Assembly: GCA_023229505.1 (NCBI GenBank)
Contig: JALNZD010000027.1
Location: 1 to 55,969 of the forward strand
Length of the DNA stretch: 55,969 nt
Direction of reading: 5' to 3'
Origin: Bacteroidales bacterium
Lineage (GTDB): Bacteria; Bacteroidota; Bacteroidia; Bacteroidales; JAGOPY01
The stretch's first letter is position 1; each line of letters opens with the position of its first letter. Positions 8,734 through 16,565 of the stretch are shown here, piece by piece. Position numbers and translations under genes: made by a program. A model generated the notes under the pieces. The model saw nothing but the letters and a program-made list of their open reading frames with translations. It was not told where the DNA came from and ran no database searches.

Positions 8734-8795
8734 TTAGGCGCTGAGTCGCAGAGAAGGTTAAATTCTTCCCCGCTACCATGCCCCCATGCCTCTGA
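8734..8795. repeat. Interspersed repeat words between katA and sod
   Basis: A stretch of the 'aggcgctgagtcgcagag' type at 8734-8760 is followed by accatgcccccatgcc words at 8775-8795, which also occur at 6613-6638 and, inverted, at 9566-9595. There is no open reading frame. Confidence 0.45.
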
Positions 8796-8873
8796 ATTAT
8801 CCACTATATTCTGAACATTTTTTTAATTGAAATGTTCTATGATCATTATTTAATACTTTGAAAAACTAATACA

Positions 8874-9563
8874 ATGAAAAAAACACCGTTGTTTCTTACA
8901 ATGATCATTTCCCTGGCATTCAGCATGCCATTTACAAAGGCACAACATGTCACAGGCCCCTTTCAGCTTACCCCGCTGCCCTATGCCTATGATGCCCTGG
9001 AACCGTATATTGACGCCCAAACGATGGAGATCCATCACACAAAGCACCTGCAGGCATATGTAAACAACCTGAACGCAGCCGTCAAAGGCACTGAAGCCGA
9101 AAAGATGACGCTGGAACAGATTATGGCCAGTACCAAAAAGTTCGATATAAAGGTCCGCAATAATGTTGGGGGCGTTTATAACCATAATCTTTATTTTGCC
9201 AATCTTTCTCCAAAGGGGGGCGGGCAGCCGACCGGTGAGCTCGCAACAGCCATTAAAATCGCTTTCGGGAATTTTGACAACATGAAGACCCAGCTCAACA
9301 ACGCCGGGCTCACCCGCTTTGGTTCAGGCTGGGCTTGGCTTTATGTTACGAAAGATCACAAGCTGGCTATTTGTTCGACACCAAACCAGGATAATCCCTT
9401 GATGGACATTGCCGAATTCCCCGGCACACCGATCCTCGCCATCGATGTCTGGGAGCATGCCTATTACCTGGAATACCAGAATAAACGCGGTGATTACCTG
9501 AATGCCATCTGGAACGTGATCAACTGGGAAGAGGTCAGTAAGAGGTTTGCCGCGGCGAAGTAG
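8874..9563 (+). CDS. sodA: Exported Fe/Mn superoxide dismutase (Mn-type residues)
   Basis: 229 residues including a 23-residue signal peptide ending around FTKAQ, so the enzyme acts outside the cytoplasm; most bacterial Fe/Mn-SODs are cytoplasmic. Metal ligands are His54 (MEIHH), His104 (VYNHN), Asp191 and His195 (DVWEHAYY). The active-site glutamine sits at Gln172 in STPNQDNPL, the Mn-type position, whereas iron enzymes carry Gln in the earlier helix, where this protein has Gly-Gly. It follows the perR-katA unit but is separated by 180 bases, so it may have its own promoter. Confidence 0.93.
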   Translation: MKKTPLFLTMIISLAFSMPFTKAQHVTGPFQLTPLPYAYDALEPYIDAQTMEIHHTKHLQAYVNNLNAAVKGTEAEKMTLEQIMASTKKFDIKVRNNVGGVYNHNLYFANLSPKGGGQPTGELATAIKIAFGNFDNMKTQLNNAGLTRFGSGWAWLYVTKDHKLAICSTPNQDNPLMDIAEFPGTPILAIDVWEHAYYLEYQNKRGDYLNAIWNVINWEEVSKRFAAAK

Positions 9564-9565
9564 AG

Positions 9566-9626
9566 CATGGGGGCATGGAAGCATGGAGGCATGGGAACTG
9601 CGAACCGCGAACCGCGAACTGGGAAC
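9566..9626. repeat. 'catgg' and 'gcgaacc' tandem words
   Basis: Directly after the sod stop codon, the words gcatggg/gcatgga repeat four times (9566-9595), then gcgaacc/gcgaact repeat (9596-9626). The first part is the reverse complement of the motif at 6613-6638. The repeat separates the converging sod and nuclease genes. Confidence 0.55.
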
Positions 9627-9647
9627 CCCACCGGTCGACAGTATTAA

Positions 9648-10772
9648 TTAGTTTATCGCAATCCTGATTGCTTTCCTGACCTCTCTTACCTTTCCGGCTT
9701 CCATGGATAAAAAGTAAATCCCACAGGGAAGGCATGATGTATCCCAGGTAAATTCATGGCTGCCCTTGGAAAGGCAACTGTCAACGATTGTTGCTATGGC
9801 AATCCCGAAAACATTAACTATCTGCAGGTGTACTTCCGAACTTTCGGGAAGTGTAAACTGAATGCGTGCATATTTCTTGAAAGGATTCGGCGTAATTTGC
9901 AGATGGATGCCATTCCTCCGGGCAATGGGATCAAATAAGCCCGAAGCGTTGATGAGCGGCTTTCCGGCTTCTGTCCAGGCCGAATAGATCAACTCCGCCA
10001 TCGCATGGGAAGCCCGGCTGAACAAAGGCACGGTGAAACTCATTGATTTCTCCCACAGGGCTTGTTTGTATTCAGAAGATGATGTATTCCCTGCCACACC
10101 CCGGGCATAATCATCCGCTTCCATCACTGAGTCGACATAAGTATAATTTGAATAGAGGTAGTTAAAAACATACCCGTTCACATCTGTGACAAATGAGATG
10201 TCATCTCCCGGATAATTGATCTGGCCTATGTAAGCATTGATCATGGTCGATTCATAGCGTGAATGGATGCCGTTGTTGCCGCTATATTGTCCGCTGTAGT
10301 TCCGGGTAATATGCAGGGGCATATGCGCGTCAGCCACATAGTGCCCCAGGTCGGATGCAAAAAGGACCGCTTTCGCCCAGTCGCGGCGGAGAAAACAATC
10401 CACCAGCGAATCATAGGTCGTCAGCGTTGCCCAGGGCAATACCCCCTGGTCGATCACAAAGGACTCTCCATATAAAGCTACCACTGAATCATATGTCTGG
10501 GGAATCCTTCCTTCTGTGAGAAACCCGGGATAGTTATCGATATCGATATAATGCCGCGGCCCTTCGTTTGGGTCGGTTTCCTTACGGTCGTCGGCGTCTG
10601 AAGCATGTTCGGCAAGGGTAGTGGCCCAGGCTATGAACTGTTCCATTTCAAGGTTGAACGAAAGGGAAGCACAGTTGTTAATCTTATAATGCCCGGTATA
10701 GCCCCAGCTCATAAGGGCGAGAGACAGGGCAAGGAGGGAGAAGAGTATGATTTGTTGTTTTAGATATCGCAT
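9648..10772 (-). CDS. Secreted S1/P1-type nuclease/phospholipase with T9SS sorting domain
   Basis: 374 residues. After a signal peptide (about residues 1-22) the mature protein starts near SWGYTGH, as in S1/P1 nucleases and zinc phospholipase C where the N-terminal Trp and next His bind zinc. Further zinc-binding Asp/His clusters appear in EHASDADDRK, RHYIDIDN and ASDLGHYVADAHMPLH. From about residue 295 a T9SS type A C-terminal domain follows (TPNPFKKYARIQF … CGIYFLSM), directing export across the outer membrane. It probably degrades nucleic acids or phospholipids outside the cell. No T9SS components are encoded in this window. Confidence 0.9.
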   Translation of the reverse strand: MRYLKQQIILFSLLALSLALMSWGYTGHYKINNCASLSFNLEMEQFIAWATTLAEHASDADDRKETDPNEGPRHYIDIDNYPGFLTEGRIPQTYDSVVALYGESFVIDQGVLPWATLTTYDSLVDCFLRRDWAKAVLFASDLGHYVADAHMPLHITRNYSGQYSGNNGIHSRYESTMINAYIGQINYPGDDISFVTDVNGYVFNYLYSNYTYVDSVMEADDYARGVAGNTSSSEYKQALWEKSMSFTVPLFSRASHAMAELIYSAWTEAGKPLINASGLFDPIARRNGIHLQITPNPFKKYARIQFTLPESSEVHLQIVNVFGIAIATIVDSCLSKGSHEFTWDTSCLPCGIYFLSMEAGKVREVRKAIRIAIN

Positions 10773-10834
10773 CAGATCTTTTAATTAATCAGCCAAATCT
10801 AAAGATTATTTCGAAGATGGAAGGTTTATTTTAT

Positions 10835-10924
10835 TCACCACATAGGCACATAGAACATATTGATTAACACAATAGATTCTATGTGTTTTTCTCTTGTGCT
10901 CTATTGTGCCTATTGTGGTTAATT
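10835..10924. repeat. Hairpin repeat, 'ccacataggcacatag' family
   Basis: The left arm (ccacataggcacatag) is repeated in inverted form at the right end (ctattgtgcctattgtgg), with an inner stem aacaca-atag / ctat-gtgtt. The element fills the gap between divergent genes. Similar words appear at 24,445-24,472. Confidence 0.6.
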
Positions 10925-10961
10925 AAAGTATCTATTTAATAGCTATTTTTGATTAAAAAAA

Positions 10962-11189
10962 ATGCGAACGCTTATTCTTACCATACTCATCTGCACTTTT
11001 ACAACCCAGTCGTTTATAAGTTATTCCCAGCAAGCCCGCGGAACAATTGAAGACCTGGCTTCAACCCCTGATCTGGCCTGGAAATTTTCCTTACCGGCAC
11101 CCGTTTTTTCTTCCCCTGCCCTTTCATCAGGATACCTGGTGTTTAGCAGTGCGGAAGGGATGGTTTATTGCCTTAAGGCTGGTGATTAA
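10962..11189 (+). pseudogene. N-terminal remnant of a PQQ-type beta-propeller protein
   Basis: 75 residues: a signal peptide (MRTLILTILICTFTTQS), then a stretch typical of the first blade of PQQ-like propeller proteins (LAWKFSLPAPVFSSPAL, YLVFSSAEGMVYCLKAGD). Full proteins of this type have several hundred residues; here a stop follows the first blade and no continuation is seen downstream. Probably a degraded gene, less likely a short exported protein. Confidence 0.55.
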
Positions 11190-11227
11190 TTCCTTATTTT
11201 TGATGGTTAATTGAAAAAGGCCTGGTG

Positions 11228-11285
11228 ATAAACTGCGTAACAACAATTCACCGGTCAGGCAGGGTATCGTGTATAAACTGTGTAA
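11228..11285 (+). promoter_or_regulatory. Direct repeats upstream of the sigma factor
   Basis: A 13-base word (ataaactgcgtaa) at 11228-11240 is repeated with one change at 11273-11285, a 45-base period. The copies lie 40-100 bases before the GTG of the sigma-factor gene and could be autoregulatory promoter or regulator sites. No protein is assigned. Confidence 0.3.
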
Positions 11286-11326
11286 AACACTGGTGATCTA
11301 TCGAAACCCATTAAAAAAGTAAATCA

Positions 11327-11911
11327 GTGGACGCCGGACAATCCAAAGTAAAAAGCAAAAACATAAAAGATCTGTGGCTCCAATTGCACGCTAAGCTTAA
11401 AGCATTTATCTTGAATAAAGTACGGGATGAAGCCGCCGCTGAAGATCTGCTGCAGGAAATATTCATCAGGATTCATACCAGAATAGACACTCTTCAGAAT
11501 GATTCAAAGATCCAGGCCTGGATCTATCAGATAACGCGCAATTTAATTTCCGACTATTTTATAAAAATTAAAAAGGAAAAGCAGCAATTGCCCGATCCCG
11601 ACACGGAAGAACAGGATTCCTCCACCGAATATATGGCTGAAGCCTTGCGGGATATGGCCAACATGATGGATGATCTGCCGCCGGAATATTGTGAAGCATT
11701 GTGCCTTACCGAACTGGGAGGCATGAGCCAGAAATTGTATGCCGAAAAAATCGGTATCTCTTACTCCGGGGCAAAATCAAGGGTGCAAAGAGCCAAAATC
11801 ATGATGAGAAATATGCTGATGAAATGCTGCCATTATCAATTCGATAAATACGGCACGGTCTTCGACATCCATCCCAAAAATTGCTGCTGCTGCCAGATGA
11901 GTGAAGAGTGA
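11327..11911 (+). CDS. sigZ: SigZ-like ECF RNA polymerase sigma factor with Cys-rich tail
   Basis: 194 residues. Region 2 (EDLLQEIFIRIHTRID, IQAWIYQITRNLISDYF) and region 4 (LPPEYCEALCLTELGGMSQ…GAKSRVQRAK) are clear. A C-terminal tail carries MKCCHYQF and the cluster KNCCCCQM, which could bind metal or respond to thiol stress. The start is GTG at 11327; no upstream ATG is in frame. A permease follows after 111 bases, suggesting the sigma factor may control it. No anti-sigma gene is adjacent, so the tail may itself be the sensor (inference). Confidence 0.8.
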   Translation: MDAGQSKVKSKNIKDLWLQLHAKLKAFILNKVRDEAAAEDLLQEIFIRIHTRIDTLQNDSKIQAWIYQITRNLISDYFIKIKKEKQQLPDPDTEEQDSSTEYMAEALRDMANMMDDLPPEYCEALCLTELGGMSQKLYAEKIGISYSGAKSRVQRAKIMMRNMLMKCCHYQFDKYGTVFDIHPKNCCCCQMSEE

Positions 11912-12022
11912 ATAACGAAAAGTGAAAAGTTTTTGTTTTTCACTAGTTAAATGTTCTGCGTCTTTTTTGAAGACACCCCGTCTACATGAAAAAGGAAGTG
12001 TCTAATCTTAAAAGTTATCAAA

Positions 12023-13090
12023 ATGGAACAGATCATTAAAATAGCAGGCTACATACTTGAATCATTCATCCACATCTGGCCTTACCTCTTGATAACAATA
12101 CCACTGGCAGTGGTAGTCCAACAAACCGGGGCGGCAAAGCTGATTCATAAAGCGCTGAGCAAAAAACCCCTGGTTTCAATATTACTTGCAACGCTTGTCG
12201 GTGCCTTGAGCCCGTTTTGTTCCTGCGGGGTGATCCCGGTGATTTCCTCTTTGCTGATCGGGGGTGTGCCGCTTGCTCCTGTCATGTCATTCTGGATCGC
12301 CTCGCCTTCCATGGATCCCGAAATATTTTTCCTGAGCACAGCGGCAATTGGCTGGGAATTGTCGGTCTGGCGGCTGGCGGCCACCTTTGCAATCAGCCTG
12401 TCAGCCGGTTATATCACGTATCTCCTGGTACAGCAAGGCCTTCTCGGTAAAAATATTTTACGCACAAAAAATGTCGTAGTCCAGTTATCAGCTCTTCATC
12501 ATTCCAATAAAAGTAAAGTGGCAGTAAATTGTTGTATTGCGGGAGAACAAGTGAATTCATGTCATTGTACTGAAATAACTGAAATGCCACCAAATCACCA
12601 AAACACTAAACATCACCAAAAAGTCAATATTAAACAAACAACTTTTGTGGGTTTTGGTGCTTTAGTGCTTTGGTGCCAGAAAATAAACTGCAAAAAACTG
12701 TTGAAAGAAACCTGGCAGGCCACCTCAATGGTGCTAAAATTCATGGGGATTGCATTTTTTATCAATGCCCTGATTACTTTTTATATTCCGCAGGACTTTC
12801 TTATTGATATTTTGAACGGCGACGGCGCTTTTTCAGTCGTTGTTGCCACTCTGGCTGGAATTCCCGCCTATACGACAAATATTACTGCATTGCCCCTAAT
12901 AAGCGGGTTACTTAAACTTGGCATGAATCCCGGTGCTGCCCTTGCATTTTTAATCGCCGGGCCGGTAACGACTTTGCCTGCAATGGTTGCGGTTTGGGGT
13001 ATTGCAAGTCGCAAAGTTTTCCTGTTATATTTATCGTTTTCGATTTTGGGATCTCTTCTGACAGGGTTGTTATTCAATATGGTAAATTGA
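12023..13090 (+). CDS. Permease of the ArsP/SO_0444 family (metal or metalloid efflux)
   Basis: 355 residues with two bundles of membrane helices. The first carries the family hallmark SPFCSCGVIP; the second carries GIPAYTTNITALP and AGPVTTLPAM. This family includes arsenic(organo)/copper-zinc efflux permeases, so toxic metal or metalloid export at the inner membrane is likely. The cytoplasmic loop between the halves holds extra cysteines (NCCIAGEQVNSCHC) and then a hairpin repeat translated in frame (about residues 189-219). It lies just downstream of the SigZ-like factor. Confidence 0.8.
   Translation: MEQIIKIAGYILESFIHIWPYLLITIPLAVVVQQTGAAKLIHKALSKKPLVSILLATLVGALSPFCSCGVIPVISSLLIGGVPLAPVMSFWIASPSMDPEIFFLSTAAIGWELSVWRLAATFAISLSAGYITYLLVQQGLLGKNILRTKNVVVQLSALHHSNKSKVAVNCCIAGEQVNSCHCTEITEMPPNHQNTKHHQKVNIKQTTFVGFGALVLWCQKINCKKLLKETWQATSMVLKFMGIAFFINALITFYIPQDFLIDILNGDGAFSVVVATLAGIPAYTTNITALPLISGLLKLGMNPGAALAFLIAGPVTTLPAMVAVWGIASRKVFLLYLSFSILGSLLTGLLFNMVN
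12587..12677. repeat. 'caccaaa/cactaaa' hairpin repeat inside the permease gene
   Basis: The left arm ccaccaaatcaccaaaacac (12587-12606) and following cactaaacatcaccaaaa are matched by an inverted right arm ggttttggtgctttagtgct…ttggtgcc (12650-12677). The two arms and loop stay in the reading frame of the permease and encode the His/Asn/Lys-rich loop NHQNTKHHQK and GFGALVLWC. It is one of the dispersed repeat families of the window, here within a gene. Confidence 0.65.
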
Positions 13091-13391
13091 AATAACATGC
13101 GTCTATCTGTCGTCCCGGGACTTACAATGATTCACCCTCTTTCTTACCCCGGATTTCATCCGGGGCTATTTTCACATCGCCCTTGCAGGACGTCAATGCG
13201 GACTCGTCTATGACCCATAAATAGAAATCGCTCTTTGCGAAGCTTTGCTTATTCTAAGCACAACTTGGCTTGATAACTCAAATATGTGAAGAATATGAAT
13301 GCCAAAAAATGTATTTAAACCACTTTTTCTTAATTTTATGATGAATATTAAGAACCCTTATTTACATCATAACTTTTATCTCAATTCCACC
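13091..13391. other. Gene-free gap with a hairpin repeat
   Basis: About 300 bases between the permease and the zinc-ribbon gene. It holds a perfect 7-bp stem, ccccgga-tttca-tccgggg (13147-13165), followed by ctatttt, which may terminate permease transcription. The rest has no recognisable gene. An in-frame extension of the next gene begins at 13299 but its sequence looks non-coding. Confidence 0.5.
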
Positions 13392-13652
13392 ATGAAACCA
13401 TACAAAAATTGCCAGAGCTGCGGCATGCCAATGAAAAGGGATGCTGCCGGCGGCGGCACCAATGCCGACGGTACGAAAAACCTGATGTTTTGCAGCCATT
13501 GTTATAAGCTTGGGGCTTTTACTTCGCCCGATATGACAGTGGGTGAAATGAGAATCCGTGTTAAAGGGAAATTGAAAGAGATGGGATTCCCCGGGTTTCT
13601 GACCGGTTTCTTTACTTCGAATATTCCACGCCTGGAGCGGTGGAAAAATTAA
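13392..13652 (+). CDS. Putative zinc-ribbon protein
   Basis: 86 residues from the ATG at 13392 (MKPYKNCQSCGMPM). The two zinc-binding knuckles are CQSCGMPM and FCSHCYKLG, the pattern of the zinc-ribbon 'transcriptional regulator' family (zf_ribbon_2). The C-terminal half is short and basic. The upstream in-frame extension to 13299 is rejected because it lacks protein-like composition. The next gene, a SUI1 factor, starts 10 bases downstream, so the two are likely one operon. Confidence 0.75.
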   Translation: MKPYKNCQSCGMPMKRDAAGGGTNADGTKNLMFCSHCYKLGAFTSPDMTVGEMRIRVKGKLKEMGFPGFLTGFFTSNIPRLERWKN

Positions 13653-13662
13653 CAATTTCACT

Positions 13663-14031
13663 ATGCCCGGCAAACATCAACCCAAACAGGCAAAAGACTG
13701 GAAAGACCGACTGGGGATCGTTTATTCGACCAACCCCGATTTTATTTTTGATAAAGGAAAAGGTGAAGAGCCGGATACCCTGCCCCCACAGCAGCAAAAC
13801 CTGCTGGTCAGACTTGACCGTAAGCAGCGGAAAGGCAAATCGGTCACACTGATAAAAGGCTTTATTGGAAATGAGGAAGACCTGAAAGAGCTGTCGAAAA
13901 AGCTGAAATCCAGATTTGGAGTGGGCGGTTCGGCAAAGGACGGGGAGATCATCATCCAGGGGGATTTTGTACAGCGGGTCATCGAATATCTGCTAACAGA
14001 GAAGTATAAAGTGAAGAAATCGGGAGGGTAA
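13663..14031 (+). CDS. yciH: SUI1/eIF1-like translation initiation factor (YciH type)
   Basis: 122 residues. The SUI1 core is visible: LLVRLDRKQRKGKSVTLIKG, FGVGGSAKDGEIIIQGDF and a C-terminal helix VIEYLLTEKY. Bacterial homologues (YciH) resemble eukaryotic eIF1 and influence start selection. An N-terminal 40-residue extension has DRLGIVYSTNPDF, normal for Bacteroidota members. Confidence 0.88.
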   Translation: MPGKHQPKQAKDWKDRLGIVYSTNPDFIFDKGKGEEPDTLPPQQQNLLVRLDRKQRKGKSVTLIKGFIGNEEDLKELSKKLKSRFGVGGSAKDGEIIIQGDFVQRVIEYLLTEKYKVKKSGG

Positions 14032-14064
14032 AAACAGGGTTTCCAACCCTTGTTACTAAAAAAG

Positions 14065-15555
14065 ATGACCAACCAGATCTTCGGCATATTCACAGTTCTC
14101 TTTTGCCTTATTGGTTTCTATTTTTCATGGAAATTACAAACCAGGCAGCATTTCAAAGCTGCTGTTGTACTACTGGTTATTTGCGGGTTTGCACTCAGGC
14201 TCTATACCTCCTCGGATCTTTACTTGCATGCATGGGACGAAAGATATCATGCCCTTGTAGCTAAAAACATGATTAATCACCCGATGGTCCCTACGTTGTA
14301 TGATAAGCCTGTCATGCCTTTCGATCACAGGCAATGGTATGCTAACCATGTCTGGCTGCACAAGCAGCCGGTGCCTCTATGGTTGATGGCGGGGAGCATG
14401 AGGCTTTTCGGGGTGAATGAAATTGCCCTCAGGCTCCCTTCTGTGCTGATGACCACCCTGGGCATCTGGCTGACTTTCATCCTGGGAAGCTATTTTTTTA
14501 ACCGCAAAACCGGCTACCTGGCAGCACTCTTTTACGCCATTAACGGGCTGATCCTTGAACTTACAGGGGGAAGACTCCCTACCGATCACATCGACATAGC
14601 TTTCCTCTTCTTCGTGGAGCTTTCCGTTGTCTTTATAATTCTCTATATACAGAGACAAGGGACTATCTTCACAATCCTGGCAGGAGTTAGCCTCGGATGT
14701 GCCATCCTTTCGAAATGGCTGCCGGCATTGATTATTCTACCTGTCTGGTTACTCATGGTGGCGGACTCCGGGAAGTTTCCCGTTAAAACCATCATCATCC
14801 AGTTTTTATTGTTGATCTTTATTACATGTCTCACTTTTATGCCCTGGCAAGTCTACATTTACCGGGCATATCCCGTTGAAGCGGCCTGGGAATCATCGTT
14901 CAATCTCCGGCATATCACTGAGGCGTTGGAAGGTCACAATGAACCGTTTTCCTATTTCCTCCGTAAGATCATGATCAATTATGGAGAACTTATTTTCCTG
15001 CCCCTTGCCTGGTTTTTGTGGACCTGGAAAAAGAGGCCATATGATTTGAAAAAATGGGCCCTTGGGCTTTGGTTCTTCATCCCACTTATTTTCTTTTCAG
15101 CCATTAAAACCAAAATGCAGGGTTATCTATTGTTTACTTCGCCTGTCCTTTTCATCATCACCGCTGAGTTCTGGTACCAGTTGGCCGCCTGGAGAAAGAG
15201 GATCAGGTTCCCGGTGCTCATCAATCTTCTGTTAATACTGTTTATTGCTCTTCCTGTCAGGTACTCCATAGAAAGAGCCAAACCATTCGACAAAAGAGAA
15301 AAGAACCCTGAATGGGTGAAAGAGCTCAGGGCGTTAAACCTCACGGAAACTGATCCCAAAACCATCTTATTCAATTACCATAGACCGGTGGAGGCAATGT
15401 TTTATACAGGGTTCACTGTTTACCAAGGCATCCCGGACCTGGCAACCATCCTGGATTTGCAGGCAAAAGGATACAGGATCATGATCAACGACGATGGCAG
15501 CCTGCCCGGAGAATCAAATCATCTTGATGGCATTACCTATCGGAAATTCCGGTAA
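14065..15555 (+). CDS. GT39/ArnT-like membrane glycosyltransferase
   Basis: About 496 residues with roughly ten hydrophobic helices. The first periplasmic loop carries the acidic motif of polyprenyl-phosphate-sugar glycosyltransferases (HAWDERYHALVAKNM), and RLPSVLMTTLGIW follows as in the PMT_2 family. Such enzymes move a sugar from a lipid carrier to protein or lipid A on the outer face of the inner membrane. The acceptor cannot be told. The ATG at 14065 is preferred to a TTG at 14050. Confidence 0.8.
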   Translation: MTNQIFGIFTVLFCLIGFYFSWKLQTRQHFKAAVVLLVICGFALRLYTSSDLYLHAWDERYHALVAKNMINHPMVPTLYDKPVMPFDHRQWYANHVWLHKQPVPLWLMAGSMRLFGVNEIALRLPSVLMTTLGIWLTFILGSYFFNRKTGYLAALFYAINGLILELTGGRLPTDHIDIAFLFFVELSVVFIILYIQRQGTIFTILAGVSLGCAILSKWLPALIILPVWLLMVADSGKFPVKTIIIQFLLLIFITCLTFMPWQVYIYRAYPVEAAWESSFNLRHITEALEGHNEPFSYFLRKIMINYGELIFLPLAWFLWTWKKRPYDLKKWALGLWFFIPLIFFSAIKTKMQGYLLFTSPVLFIITAEFWYQLAAWRKRIRFPVLINLLLILFIALPVRYSIERAKPFDKREKNPEWVKELRALNLTETDPKTILFNYHRPVEAMFYTGFTVYQGIPDLATILDLQAKGYRIMINDDGSLPGESNHLDGITYRKFR

Positions 15556-15673
15556 AGCATGGGCACCAACGAAAGTAAACGGGAAACCAACAATACAACC
15601 TAAACTGATAAGTATTGAAATTAGATAGCAATCTGCCGCTAATAAGTAAGGCTTCGTGTGGCGCCAGCCCGGT

Positions 15674-15695
15674 GTGATATTTGTATAAATATCAC
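15674..15695. repeat. Perfect inverted repeat upstream of the isochorismatase-like gene
   Basis: gtgatattt-gtat-aaatatcac, a 9-bp stem with a 4-base loop, lies 79 bases before the start codon. It could be an operator or a small hairpin. No TAnnTTTG box is obvious beside it. Confidence 0.4.
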
Positions 15696-15760
15696 CTACT
15701 TTTACGCTTCAAATACCATCCGGCATTTTTGCCTGCTATTTAACATAAATTCAAAAACAA

Positions 15761-15765
15761 AGGAG
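15761..15765 (+). promoter_or_regulatory. Strong Shine-Dalgarno sequence
   Basis: AAAGGAG ends 8 bases before the ATG at 15774. Most genes in this window show no such purine box, in keeping with Bacteroidota, so a strong one here is unusual and fixes the start codon. Confidence 0.6.
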
Positions 15766-15773
15766 ATTTTACC

Positions 15774-16436
15774 ATGGAACCATATATAACTTCAAATTCT
15801 CTAATAGAAAAAACACAATTGTGGCTTAAAAAAATCAGGCCCGTGAATCAACACCGGATGCAATTAAACAAGGAGAAATCAGCACTTCTCATCGTAGATA
15901 TGCAAAAGTTCTTCCTGGATCCTGCTTCTCCAACTTTTACCTGTGGGGGATTGGCTATTCTTCCGACTGTGAAAAAGCTGATCATGGCCTTTCGGGAAGC
16001 CGGCCGACCGGTAATCTATACCTGCCATGTCCATCATCCCGGCCATATTGATGCCGGCATTATGGACTGGTGGTGGGATGGGATGTGCATTGAAGGAAGT
16101 GTGGAAAGCAAAGTACATGAGGATATCGCACCACTTCCTGATGAGAAGATAATTTTCAAACATCGCTACTCATCATTCTATAACACCGATCTGGAAATAG
16201 TGCTCCGGTGCCTGAAGGTTGAAGATCTTGTAATTTCCGGCATTATGACCAATTTATGCTGCGAATCCACCGCCCGGGACGCTTATTACAGAGACTACAG
16301 GGTTTTCTTCCCCGCGGATGGCACGGGATCTGTCAACGAGGAAATGCATTTGGCCAGTTTGCTTAATCTTGCCTTCGGATTCGCTTTTGTGACTGATACA
16401 AATACAATTATAAAAGAGTTAGGCATTTCAAAATAA
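15774..16436 (+). CDS. Isochorismatase-family cysteine hydrolase
   Basis: 220 residues. The catalytic triad of the family is visible: Asp in LLIVDMQKFF, Lys in IIFKHRYSSF and Cys in IMTNLCCESTARDA. Members hydrolyse isochorismate, nicotinamide, N-carbamoyl compounds or peroxyureidoacrylate; the substrate cannot be chosen here. An N-terminal extension of about 38 residues precedes the usual start of the fold. It has a strong ribosome-binding site. Confidence 0.88.
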   Translation: MEPYITSNSLIEKTQLWLKKIRPVNQHRMQLNKEKSALLIVDMQKFFLDPASPTFTCGGLAILPTVKKLIMAFREAGRPVIYTCHVHHPGHIDAGIMDWWWDGMCIEGSVESKVHEDIAPLPDEKIIFKHRYSSFYNTDLEIVLRCLKVEDLVISGIMTNLCCESTARDAYYRDYRVFFPADGTGSVNEEMHLASLLNLAFGFAFVTDTNTIIKELGISK

Positions 16437-16439
16437 TCC

Positions 16440-16490
16440 CGTATCCTCGACATGTTCCGCACCACGATCAATGTCTGGGGCGATACCTGA
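16440..16490 (+). pseudogene. Remnant of a dicarboxylate/amino-acid:cation symporter (C-terminal)
   Basis: The 17 codons before a TGA read RILDMFRTTINVWGDT, which closely matches the conserved late motif of DAACS/GltP-type symporters (D-x-x-LD-x-x-RT-x-x-NV-x-GD). No upstream part of such a gene exists: the isochorismatase stop is only a few bases away. A fragment this short is best read as the scar of a deleted gene next to the inserted restriction island. Confidence 0.5.
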
Positions 16491-16565
16491 GCTAGGGGGT
16501 AAACCTAATGAAGCTCACGCCATCACTCGTATACACTGCTTATTTTCATTTTTATCTTTTCTAAA

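Noticed and set aside
13640..13852. 70-aa frame overlapping the SUI1 gene
   Set aside because: The SUI1 frame at 13663 carries the conserved family core; this is its alternative frame.
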